Shown in pieces: positions 36,703-45,596 of a stretch of DNA of 64,000 nt. Position 1 is the stretch's first letter. Each line of letters starts with the position of its first letter. The translations under genes were made by a program, and so were the position numbers. The notes under the pieces are model-generated. The model was not told the origin of the DNA. It ran no database searches and saw only the letters and a program-made list of their open reading frames with translations. This DNA comes from CAWCWN01 sp963799245 (GTDB taxonomy: Bacteria; Chloroflexota; Ktedonobacteria; Ktedonobacterales; Ktedonobacteraceae): positions 186,001-250,000 of the forward strand of contig CAWCWN010000004.1 in the NCBI GenBank assembly GCA_963799245.1, written 5' to 3'.

Positions 36703-38142
36703 TTAACCTACGTCCGTTGAAGTCTCTGAGCGAGCACGGAGGCCCAACTGGACGGGAGGGTCAACTACGGTGAGCCTGTGTATCTGCTTCCACTCCTCAT
36801 GACGTCGCAACAGAAGTGTTTTGATCTGCTCTTTCTTCTGGCAGGCCGACAGTTCTGCATCTCTAAAGCGACTCGCCAGATTGACCGAGGCATTGTGATC
36901 AGCGTGATCGCGGTAGCCGCAGACACCGCAGCAGAACGTCTGCTGATTGGGTCGATTCGCGCGGTCGAGAAATGGCAGCGTGAACATTCCTGCGAGGAGT
37001 ACGCAGCTTTGACCGGATGTGCGCGCCATTCCGCGTTTGGCAGTCGCCCAAGCCAATTGCTCAGGGATATGCGCGAGATGGGAAGCATACAGGTAGGCGT
37101 TCATGGATCGAGCTTTGAAGCGCATGGAGGCCACGGAAAGATCCTCATAAATAATCCGGGCATCTCGGGTGCTCTTAAGCATCTGATTGACGGCTGATTG
37201 ATTATTGTCGCACAGAGCGGCTCAGACGCTGGCCGGTGGCGCTGCTGGTGGAAGGGAGTTTCTTCACCTCTTTCTTTTTCAGGCAGGCCCGTAACTTGGC
37301 CTTCCGCGGCGTTTTTCCCGGTCACGTTTCTGGCGGCGGGCAAGCTTGCCATGAAACTTCCATACTGCTTCCCTGTGGAGGTGGTAATGAAATTGGCAAT
37401 ACCCATATCCACTCCACACAGGGGGCCGATGTCGCTGTCTGAAGAGGAACGTCCTCATCAAACGAAAGGGTGAGCCACCAGACACCGTTGCGCTTCTGGA
37501 GCGTCGTGGAACTATTGAGCGTGCGTCCTGCTAGAGCTTTCTATGATAGGAGGCGAGTTTGACCGGGACGCGCAGAGGGATGCCTTTGTCTAGGGTTGAG
37601 ACGCGCAGCCAGTAGTCAAACGTGGTGTCCTTCGACTTCTCCACGACCACCACATTGGCATTGGCCTGGATACAGGGAACCCGCAGTTCGGGCATGTTCC
37701 ATTCGTGCCATTCGGGTTCTTTGCGTCTCTGTCAAGCGACTTCCTGCAGCCAGAGCCTCTGCTTTGGCTGCAGCGAATCGGCCAGGTCTTCCAGGTAGGC
37801 ATCATAGGCGGCTTGCCGATTGGTGCGAAAGGACTTGGCGATGCCTGCGGCCTGCTGGATGGCAACCCGATGCAGGCGCTCGGAAGGTCGCTCTCAAAGA
37901 CCGGGGCCGCATATTTGTCAGGGACAGTTTCAGTACGCAGAACCAGGTGACGTACTGCTGGCACAGCGGGAGATAGACGCCATCAACTTATCGAGGGCGG
38001 CAAGCTTGCCCACGTTGGCTTCGATCAGGCGAATATGGGTCACTGCGCGAGTGATCGTCTGCTTCGTCTTCTTCTTCCGCTTCCGCTTTTGCTTGTCCTG
38101 CTCAGGAGTTTTTTCTGGCTTGCGGCTCATGGCGAGGCCCAT
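36703..38142 (-). pseudogene. tnpB: IS607 TnpB (RuvC-like), multiply frameshifted
   Basis: TnpB pieces in order but in different frames. N-terminus TRAVTHIRLIEANVGKLAA (from ~38140), then YAAPVFESDL, then a RuvC-I motif VDMGIANFITTSTG (~37410), RuvC-II IIYEDLSVASM (~37150), and zinc finger/RuvC-III CCGVCGYRDHADHNASVNLA (~36930). All three catalytic acids are still encoded, but at least four frame changes separate them. TnpB is an RNA-guided nuclease that helps IS607 persist; this copy should be inactive as written. Some breaks could be consensus errors. Confidence 0.8.
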
Positions 38143-38719
38143 TCTGCTGCAAAGCAGCTAGTACTTGTTGCGTTTTGCGTTTGGCCCGCCGGCGGCCGTA
38201 GAGCCGGGCGGCAAACGAGGTAATGATCGCCACAAAGTCGCCCATCAGGTCAGATTCCTCGGTATCCGCGGTGTTGACGATCACCAGTTCCCGCTCTTGC
38301 ATCGCGAGCAAGGTTTGGATGTAAGCGACCCCGAAACGGGATGCGCGGTCCTTATGCTCTACAACGATCTTGCTCATCTCTCGGTTTGCCAGCAGGGCCA
38401 GAAACTTGGGCCGCTGATCGTTGATCCCACTCCCACACTCTTTGACGACCTTGGAAACTCCCCACCCTTGCGCATTGCACCAACTAATCAGCCGCTCAGC
38501 TTGCGTGTCCAGGTTCTTCTTGTTCTCGCTTGAAGAAACCCGCGCGTACACCGCGACGACTTGCTGCTTCGCTGATCTGGCCCCCGTCTGTTCAACCGGT
38601 TCTTCGATAATCACCGTGCCAGTGGGCAGTTGGTAGCCCGCAATCTGCCCGCGTTTAAACATCCGGTAGGCGGTGTTGTAATGGATGCCCAGTTTCTTGG
38701 CGTAGCTCGACAACTTCAT
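38102..38719 (-). CDS. tnpA: IS607 TnpA serine recombinase
   Basis: About 205 residues from ATG 38719. An N-terminal MerR-like HTH (MKLSSYAKKLGIHYNTAYRM) precedes a small serine-recombinase domain (VVAVYARVSSSENKKNLD with the catalytic Ser, IVVEHKDRASRFGVAYIQTL, FAARLYGRRRAKRK). The order, HTH before the catalytic domain, is diagnostic of IS607. It moves the element with little target specificity. The longer frame up to 38767 adds residues before the natural HTH start and is rejected. Intact, so this gene could still work. Confidence 0.88.
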   Translation of the reverse strand: MKLSSYAKKLGIHYNTAYRMFKRGQIAGYQLPTGTVIIEEPVEQTGARSAKQQVVAVYARVSSSENKKNLDTQAERLISWCNAQGWGVSKVVKECGSGINDQRPKFLALLANREMSKIVVEHKDRASRFGVAYIQTLLAMQERELVIVNTADTEESDLMGDFVAIITSFAARLYGRRRAKRKTQQVLAALQQNGPRHEPQARKNS

Positions 38720-38740
38720 AGATTGAGTATACTCTATGAA

Positions 38741-39170
38741 CTTGTAAAGTGCAAGAGATGGTAACATTTTATAGAAATTAGTAACAAAAAAAAGAAAACT
38801 TTACTCATACTCACTCACTTCTCACAAGCTTGATCAAAGTGCGGCGCAAGTATGAAGGCATGAGGCACTTATTTTTATGCTATGGGTATTTTTCCCCGTC
38901 CAGTGCCTCAATGCTATAGCAAAAAGCTATAAATTAGACATTTCGCTGGCCATGGTGTGCTCTGCCACTACTGTCATTCCCTGGGTAGAACTTCCTATGC
39001 TCTTCGAAGATACAGCTTGCTTGCTAACTACTCAAAAATGAGTAGTTTCTCTGATGCACTGTGGGCTGTTGCAGGATATGCTTTTAAGCAATAGCACAGT
39101 TATTCATTCACTATTCCCTATGCTTGGATTGTAATAGCAATAACTGCTAGTCGAGAAGAGGAGAGAGCTA
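38741..39170. promoter_or_regulatory. intergenic region with two inverted repeats
   Basis: No gene. GCATGAGGCACT and AGTGCCTCAATGC (within 38858-38934) form a long imperfect stem. AACTACTCA-AAAA-TGAGTAGTT (39026-39047) is a perfect 9-bp hairpin ~125 bases before the OmpR-type regulator, a candidate self-operator. GGAG precedes that gene's ATG. Confidence 0.45.
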
Positions 39171-39911
39171 ATGAAAATATTGCTCATTGATAATGATCGC
39201 GACCTGGTTGAGATGCTGAGTGGTTGGCTAAAGACTCTGGGTTTCGACGTGCATCGCGCCTATAGTGGAGAGAGAGCGAAGCGAGAGTGGGAAGAACAGG
39301 AACCGGACCTGGTCATCCTGGATCCAGCCCTTAAAGACACTGATGCACTGCAGCTGTGCAGGAATATGCAGACGAAGCATGACGCGCTCATCCTGGTGAT
39401 AAACGACGGGCAAAATGTGCAGGAAGAAGTGCTTTGCCTCGAATCCGGTGCTGATGATTACCTGCGCAAACCTTTTTTTCCTCGTCAACTACTGGCGAGA
39501 ATCCGCGCGGTGAGCCGCAGGGGGCGGTCCACGCTCTCACAGCGACCTTCTTCCATTGTCACTGTGGGGCCGATCAGTGTCGATTCACTGCATAACGAAG
39601 TGCGGGTGAATGGCAAGGTTGTGCGCTTGACGCCAACGGAGAGCAAACTGCTGCACCTGCTCGCCGTGAATGGCAACAACGTGTGCACAGCCACGCAGAT
39701 CGTTTCCCATATCTGGGGTTTCGGCAACGACGGCGATGCCTGTCTGATCAAAGCGCATATACGCCACCTGCGTCAGAAAATAGAGCCCGATCCGGGTACA
39801 CCGCGTTACATCTTAACGGTTCCCGGCGTGGGGTACACCCTGGTTCATCGTTCTCAAGAAGAATATGACTCGAAAGAGTTGTTAACGACATTATATGCAG
39901 CTTCGATGTGA
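39171..39911 (+). CDS. OmpR/PhoB-family response regulator
   Basis: 246 residues. Receiver with acidic pocket LLIDNDRDLVEML, phospho-acceptor D51 (LVILDPAL) and K100 (DYLRKPFF). A C-terminal winged helix follows (RLTPTESKLLHLLAVNGNNV, HIRHLRQKIEPDPGTPRYIL, VPGVGYTL). The Thr/Ser switch position looks like Asn-Asp (LVINDG), mildly atypical. No kinase gene is adjacent, so its partner is elsewhere. It reads toward the amino-sugar genes 240 bases downstream and may control them. Confidence 0.9.
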   Translation: MKILLIDNDRDLVEMLSGWLKTLGFDVHRAYSGERAKREWEEQEPDLVILDPALKDTDALQLCRNMQTKHDALILVINDGQNVQEEVLCLESGADDYLRKPFFPRQLLARIRAVSRRGRSTLSQRPSSIVTVGPISVDSLHNEVRVNGKVVRLTPTESKLLHLLAVNGNNVCTATQIVSHIWGFGNDGDACLIKAHIRHLRQKIEPDPGTPRYILTVPGVGYTLVHRSQEEYDSKELLTTLYAASM

Positions 39912-40154
39912 ACCTGCCGCTTTATCTACCTGAGAAATGCCGGACCATAGTTCCTTTGTGGTCCTCCGTTTCCCATTCTTATCTGCACCACTTCTTGCCA
40001 TTTCTGGTTGGGTCTTCTGCACCGAAGGGAGAGAGCGCAACCCACATTCCACCCTGGTAGTCATTCAGTAAAAACACGGGAATGCTACCTTTAGCACTGG
40101 ATGAGCAAGATAGCCATTTCCCGTACTACATCAATCTAAGGAGTTATGTGATTT

Positions 40155-41291
40155 ATGCGGATCCCCCTTGTTGACTTGCAAGCACAATACCGGAGTATCA
40201 AGCACGAAGTCATCCCCGCGTTAGAAGATGTGTTGGAGGGTATGCAGCTATTTCTTGGGCCGCAAGTCCAGGCTTTCGAGAACGAGTTTGCGCAGTATTG
40301 CGCATGCCAGTATGGCGTAGGGGTAGCGACAGGTACGGAGGCGCTCACCCTGGCATTGAAAGCGTGCGAGATTGGTGCGGGTGACGAAGTGATCACTGTC
40401 GCCAACACCTTTATCGCTACGGTGGAGGCGATCGCGCAGGTGGGCGCAGTCCCGGTCTTTATTGATATCGATCCAATAACCTATACCATGGACTGCCGAC
40501 AACTTGAAGCGCTGCTGACCTCGCGCACACGAGCAGTCATACCTGTCCATCTCTATGGTCATCCGGTGAATATGTGGCCGCTTATGAAATTCGCCAGGGA
40601 ACATCAGCTATATGTCATTGAAGACGCTTCGCAGGCGCATGGAGCGACATATCACGGGCAGCGCGTCGGTAGTATCGGGGACATCGGATGTTTCAGTCTC
40701 TACTACAGTAAAAATCTGGGGGCCTACGGTGAAGCAGGTATCTGCACAACAAATGATGCCGCTCTTTGCGAGAAGCTGCGCATGCTACGCGACCACGGCT
40801 CTCGCCAGCGCTATCAGCATGAAGTAATGGGCACCAATGCGCGCCTGGATGAGATGCAGGCCGCCATCCTGCGCATCAAGTTGCGCTACCTGGATGAGTG
40901 GAATGCGGCGCGCCAGGCAAATGCCGCGCGCTATAGCGAGCAACTGCAGAGAGTGGTCGCGGCCGTGCCGATCGCGCGCCCCTGGGCCACGCATGTATAT
41001 TACGTCTACGTGGTACAGGTGCAGCAGCGCGACGAGTTGCGCAGGCGTCTGGAAAAGGAGGGGATTGCGACGGCCATTCACTATCCGGTTCCAATCCATC
41101 TTCAGCCCGCCTGCATGGAATACGGCTATGCTCCCGGGTCGCTGCCGGTGACGGAGGCGGTGACGGAGCATATCGTCTCGCTGCCAATGTATGCCGAACT
41201 GACCTCCGAGCAGATAGCGATGGTGGTCAGGGCCATAAAGTCTGTAGAGGTAAAACCTGCATTTACCGTGTTTGAGGTTGTCAATCCATAA
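40155..41291 (+). CDS. DegT/DnrJ/EryC1 sugar aminotransferase (WbpE-like)
   Basis: 378 residues, PLP-dependent. Family marks: IPLVDLQAQYRSIKHEV at the start, GVGVATGTEALTLALKAC, DEVITVANTFIATVEAI, IEDASQAHGATYHGQ, and the PLP lysine in CFSLYYSKNLGAYGEAG. It transfers an amino group to a keto-sugar nucleotide. ATG 40155 has AAGGAG upstream. A Gfo/Idh oxidoreductase lies 77 bases downstream on the same strand, the WbpE-WbpB pairing that makes UDP-2,3-diamino-2,3-dideoxy-glucuronate. A decayed fragment of a related gene lies at 48439. Confidence 0.9.
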   Translation: MRIPLVDLQAQYRSIKHEVIPALEDVLEGMQLFLGPQVQAFENEFAQYCACQYGVGVATGTEALTLALKACEIGAGDEVITVANTFIATVEAIAQVGAVPVFIDIDPITYTMDCRQLEALLTSRTRAVIPVHLYGHPVNMWPLMKFAREHQLYVIEDASQAHGATYHGQRVGSIGDIGCFSLYYSKNLGAYGEAGICTTNDAALCEKLRMLRDHGSRQRYQHEVMGTNARLDEMQAAILRIKLRYLDEWNAARQANAARYSEQLQRVVAAVPIARPWATHVYYVYVVQVQQRDELRRRLEKEGIATAIHYPVPIHLQPACMEYGYAPGSLPVTEAVTEHIVSLPMYAELTSEQIAMVVRAIKSVEVKPAFTVFEVVNP

Positions 41292-41368
41292 ACGCACGTT
41301 CGCGCGGATGTCTCTCCTAACCTTTCTATTTATGGGAATGAATTGCCACTAGGGGGAATAGCACAAGC

Positions 41369-42388
41369 ATGACGACAGAGCTACGTATCGGTGTCATCGG
41401 CTGGGGGTACTGGGGGCCAAAGATTGCCCGCAACCTCGATTCGTTAGGGAATGTAACTGTCACGATGGTGGCTGACAAGGATGCCCATCGTTTGACCTCA
41501 ATGCTGAACCAGCACCGCGTGAAGGCAACGACCGAGGCCGAGGAGGTCCTGAATTCAGATGTCGATGGAGTGGTGATAGCGACCCCTGTCCGGACGCACT
41601 ATCAACTGACGAAGAGGGCCCTGTTATCCGGCAAACATGTGCTGGTTGAAAAGCCGCTGACGGCCAACGTTGCGGAAGCCGAAGAACTGGTCGCGCTGGC
41701 GCAAGCTCAGCAGCGCATTTTGATGGTGGGGCATACCTTTGAATATAGCCCTGCCGTCAATGAACTACGCAAGCTGGTACAGAGTGGAGACCTGGGTAAA
41801 ATCTATTGTATTGAAGCGGAGCGCTTGAATTTAGGGCTATTTCGCAGCGACATCAATGTGATCTGGGACCTGGCGCCACACGATGTATCGATCCTGCTGT
41901 ACCTCCTGGGTAAGACGCCCGACCAGGTGAGGGTACAGGCACACTCCCATCTTCAGCCACAGATCCATGATATCGCGCATCTCGACCTTGGATTTTCAGA
42001 TGGAATGACGGCACATATTCATGTCAGCTGGCTGCACCCCTGTAAAATTCGCCGTGTGACGGTGATTGGCGATAAGCGCATGGCGATCTACGATGATACC
42101 AACCCGGCGGAGATGCTCAAAGTGTACAATAAGGGGGCTGACATCCACGCCGATCCCGTCGTCTCCTATCGCTTCGGGTCGATCACCATTCCCCATATTG
42201 ACTGGATTGAGCCGCTACGACTGGAGTGTGAAGATTTCGCCAATACCATCCGCACGAGCGCGCAGCCTCGCGCGAACGGAAGTGTAGGGGTGGAGGTTGT
42301 ACGTGTCCTGGCGTTTGCCCAGGAGGCCCTGGAGGAGCAGGAGAGACAAAAGGCGAAGCTACAGGTAGAGTTGCTGCCAGCTCCCTGA
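41369..42388 (+). CDS. Gfo/Idh/MocA oxidoreductase (WbpB-like)
   Basis: 339 residues. NAD(P) site RIGVIGWGYWGPKIARNL; the EKP signature is in KHVLVEKPLTANVAEAEEL; then MVGHTFEYSPAVNEL and DLAPHDVSILLYLLG. In the Wbp pathway this enzyme oxidises C3 of UDP-GlcNAc-uronate so that WbpE can aminate it. GGGGGA precedes ATG 41369. Convergent with ptsI, six bases between stops. The acetyltransferase (WbpD) and epimerase (WbpI) of that pathway are not in this window, so the exact sugar is open. Confidence 0.88.
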   Translation: MTTELRIGVIGWGYWGPKIARNLDSLGNVTVTMVADKDAHRLTSMLNQHRVKATTEAEEVLNSDVDGVVIATPVRTHYQLTKRALLSGKHVLVEKPLTANVAEAEELVALAQAQQRILMVGHTFEYSPAVNELRKLVQSGDLGKIYCIEAERLNLGLFRSDINVIWDLAPHDVSILLYLLGKTPDQVRVQAHSHLQPQIHDIAHLDLGFSDGMTAHIHVSWLHPCKIRRVTVIGDKRMAIYDDTNPAEMLKVYNKGADIHADPVVSYRFGSITIPHIDWIEPLRLECEDFANTIRTSAQPRANGSVGVEVVRVLAFAQEALEEQERQKAKLQVELLPAP

Positions 42389-42394
42389 TGCCGT

Positions 42395-44149
42395 TCACAT
42401 ACAGCGCTGCTCCAGGACATCTTCCACTTCCTCGGCAGTCTCCGCCTCCAGGACAAGCTTGACCCGTTCGACGGCCCGCTGGCTGGATATGCCACAGATC
42501 GCCTGCTTGATGGTATTTAATGCGCCCGGTTCCATGCTCAACTCATTCACTCCCAGCCCGACGAGAAAAGTGGTGGCGCGAGGATTGCTGGCAATCTCGC
42601 CACATACGCCTACCCAGCGCTGCCGGGCACGGGCAGTTGTGACGATATGCGCGACGGAGCGCATGAGGGCAGGGTGAAAGGGCCGGTGCGGGCCCGCGAT
42701 ACTGGCATTCATGCGATCGCTGGCAAGCGTATATTGTGTCAAGTCATTGGTCCCGATACTGAAGAAGTCAGCCTCCCTGGCAAAGACGTCCGCCAGCAGG
42801 GCGGCGGCGGGCGTTTCAACCATAATACCAAGGGAAACGGACTGCCTGGCTGGCGCGCGCAGCTTCCCTTCCTGAAGCAGCGCGGCTTCGGCCTCGGCAA
42901 GCAGCGCCTTTGTCCGGCGCAACTCTTGTAGATCGCTCACCATCGGCAGCATGATCCAGAGCGGTGTGGTATTGACCTCCGCCGCGCGCAGCAGCGCGCG
43001 CAGCTGTGTACGGAAAAGGGGAAGGTGGGCGGAGGAAAGACAGAGGCGGATACCCCGCAGGCCCAGAAATGGATTATCCTCATGCGGCAGCGCAAGGTAG
43101 GGCACGCTTTTATCGCCGCCGATATCCAGGGTACGCACAACCACCCTTTTGCCCGCGAAGACCTCGAGTACGGACCGATAGGTTGCAACCTGTTCTTCCT
43201 CGCCCGGTGGGGCGTCGCGATCGAGAAAAAGGCCTTCGGTGCGGAAAAGACCTACGCCGTCCGCTCCAGCTTCAAGGGCCAGCGTGGCATCCTGGGTCCT
43301 GCCAATATTGGCAGCTACCTCTATGCCCTTCCCATCGAGCGTGACGGCCGGTTTCGAGCGGAACGCCTGCAATTGTTGCTGATGTTCGCGGTAGCTGCTC
43401 AGAGCCGCTTTATAACGAGCAATGCGCTCTGGAGGGGGGTCAATCTCAACGCTGCCGGCGCCGCCGTCAAGCGCCGCGTATTGCGGCGCTGAAGGCATGG
43501 AACGCAGCGCGGAGAGAATGCCCGCGACACCAACCACGGCGGGGATCCCTACCTGGCGCGCGAGCAGAGCAGTGTGGGAGGTAGGCCCGCCCTGTTCGGT
43601 CACCAGCCCGAGCAGGTATGCGGGATCGAGGCCGGCCGTATCCGAGGGGAGCAGGTCATGAGCGATGATAATGACAGGTTTACTCAGCTGGCCCAGGCGC
43701 CTGGCAGGCTTGCCCTGTAAATGTGAAATGACACGTACGCGCACATCATGCATATCGACCGGGCCCGCCTGCGCATAGGCATCACCCGGCTCCGCAAGAG
43801 CCTGGGCAAACTCATCTGTCGCCTGCCAGAGGGCGCTCTCAGCATTCTGCAGCTCCTCTTCTATACGCTGATAAGCTCCAGCAAGCAGGACCTCGTCCTG
43901 CAAGAGAAGGAGGTGGGCATCGAGAATAGCCAAGCCTTCTTTGCCGAGCCGGGCCTGTGCCTGGTCACGCAGCTGGTTGAGTTCGCGCACAGAGGTCGCG
44001 ACGGCCCTCAGCAGGCGCTCCCGCTCCTTCGTCACCGCTTCAGGAACGACGGTGTGCAGGGGAATATGCGGCGGCGCGAGATTATAGAGAAGGAAATCCC
44101 CGAGCGCAACACCGCCAGCGGCCGGGATACCCTGAAAGGTCAACGACAT
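42395..44149 (-). CDS. ptsI: PTS enzyme I (phosphoenolpyruvate-protein phosphotransferase)
   Basis: 584 residues, full length. Phospho-histidine H192 in GGPTSHTALLARQVGIPAV; the PEP-binding barrel has GLFRTEGLFLDRD, VVRTLDIGGDK, FFSIGTNDLTQYTLASDR, and the catalytic Cys in WVGVCGEIASNP. It takes phosphate from PEP and passes it to HPr. Neither ptsH nor any EII gene is adjacent, so it stands alone here. It may serve a genome-wide PTS or a dihydroxyacetone-kinase or regulatory branch. All catalytic residues are present. Confidence 0.95.
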   Translation of the reverse strand: MSLTFQGIPAAGGVALGDFLLYNLAPPHIPLHTVVPEAVTKERERLLRAVATSVRELNQLRDQAQARLGKEGLAILDAHLLLLQDEVLLAGAYQRIEEELQNAESALWQATDEFAQALAEPGDAYAQAGPVDMHDVRVRVISHLQGKPARRLGQLSKPVIIIAHDLLPSDTAGLDPAYLLGLVTEQGGPTSHTALLARQVGIPAVVGVAGILSALRSMPSAPQYAALDGGAGSVEIDPPPERIARYKAALSSYREHQQQLQAFRSKPAVTLDGKGIEVAANIGRTQDATLALEAGADGVGLFRTEGLFLDRDAPPGEEEQVATYRSVLEVFAGKRVVVRTLDIGGDKSVPYLALPHEDNPFLGLRGIRLCLSSAHLPLFRTQLRALLRAAEVNTTPLWIMLPMVSDLQELRRTKALLAEAEAALLQEGKLRAPARQSVSLGIMVETPAAALLADVFAREADFFSIGTNDLTQYTLASDRMNASIAGPHRPFHPALMRSVAHIVTTARARQRWVGVCGEIASNPRATTFLVGLGVNELSMEPGALNTIKQAICGISSQRAVERVKLVLEAETAEEVEDVLEQRCM

Positions 44150-44397
44150 AGGAACCTCGCCTGCGGCCTCTATCGCAAGGCATCTATAAACAAGCTACAG
44201 CACTGGTCGAAACTCAAGTATTTTCCAGAATATACCTCTGCCCTCTTACAAATATATCTCAAATCTTAGCGGCTCTCTCACGCTTCAATCACGCGGCAAA
44301 GCGCTGCCTACGGATAATACAGCCCGCTTTGCTTGCTTATTCTTTGGCCACTGCCATACTATAGAAAAAGAAGAAGAAATGAAAATGGGAGACGCTG

Positions 44398-45547
44398 ATG
44401 GCGAGACAAACATTCTCAATTCAGGTCGCGGAATCCGTTCTCGACGATCTCAGGCTGCGACTCAGCCTAACCAGCTGGCCAGACGAGATCCCGGGATCCG
44501 CCTGGGACTACGGCACGAAATCTTGCGTATTTACAGCAGCTAGTCACGTACTGGCGAGAGAGCTTTGACTGGCGCTCACAGGAAGGCCTACTGAATACCT
44601 TGCCACAATTTCGCGCGGATATCGATGGGGTGGGATTGCATTTCGTGCATGTTAGAGGCAACGGGCCGCGGCCACTACCGCTGCTCATCTCTCATGGCTG
44701 GCCCGGCTCCTTCTTCGAAATGTACAAAATCATCCGGCCCCTGTCCGATCCTACCAGCTACGGTGGGGATCCTCATGATGCCTTTGACGTTATCGTTCCC
44801 TCGCTGCCGGGCTATGGCTTCTCAGATCGTACGCATGAGCGCGGCATGGATGTTAAACGCATTGCCGCGCTATTTGTCCAGCTGATGCAGGAGGAGCTGG
44901 GATACCGGCGCTTTGGGGCGCAGGGTGGCGACTGGGGCGCTTTTATTACCGCTCGCCTGGGGCAGGCGCATCCCGACAAACTGATCGGGATCCATCTCAA
45001 CATGGTCCCCGTATCCGCTGTCCCCGGGCAGCGCAAGATGAGCGAGGAGGAGCTGCAGTGGCTGGATCAGCAACAGCACTGGCGCAGCAACGAAACTGGC
45101 TATAGCACGCTTCAACGCACGCGACCGCAAACCCTGGCCTATGGACTTAACGACTCCCCGGTGGGCCTGGCGGCATGGATTATCGAAAAATTCCGCGCAT
45201 GGAGCGACTGCCAGGGCGAGATCGAGCGAGTTTTCAGCAAGGACGAACTGCTGACGAACATCATGATCTACTGGGTGACCGCAACCATCAACTCCTCGAC
45301 CCGGCTCTACTACGAAACCTTCCACCAGGGTGCAAACCAGCTGCGAGGACGTATAGATGTGCCGACCGGGGTCGCGATGTTCCCCAGGGAGATCACGACC
45401 CCGCCACGCTCTATCGTACAGGCGCAATATAACGTCCAGCGCTGGACGCCCATGGAGCGTGGCGGGCACTTCGCAGCACTGGAGCAGCCGGAGGCGCTGG
45501 TCGATGACATTCGCGCCTTCTTCCGCCCGCTCAGAGAGAGCCTGTGA
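44398..45547 (+). CDS. epoxide hydrolase, frameshifted near 5' end
   Basis: Alpha/beta-hydrolase epoxide hydrolase with an N-terminal EHN region. ATG 44398 (GGGAG upstream) gives ARQTFSIQVAESVLDDLR, then TSWPDEIPGSAWDYGT. An extra base in the A3 run at 44518-44520 breaks the frame; removing it continues to NLAYLQQLVTYWRESFDWR and the uninterrupted part from ~44540. Oxyanion motif HGWPGSFFEMY; nucleophile Asp in QGGDWGAFITARLG; catalytic His in RGGHFAALEQPE. Opens epoxides to diols, probably in detoxification or secondary metabolism. Expected ~382 residues. Divergent from ptsI; no functional tie to the sugar genes. Confidence 0.85.
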
Positions 45548-45596
45548 AGGGAGAATCCGGCAGCGGAGACCGAGATGCACTCATGCAAGCTGGACC

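Larger units (their letters stand above)
36690..38740 (-). mobile_element. IS607-family element
   Basis: Contains a serine-recombinase TnpA (38102-38719) and a degenerate TnpB (36703-38142) whose coding regions overlap by ~40 bases, the standard IS607 layout. Exact ends cannot be set because IS607 has no inverted repeats or target duplication. The guide-RNA (reRNA) part would lie at the TnpB end, near 36550-36750. Confidence 0.75.
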
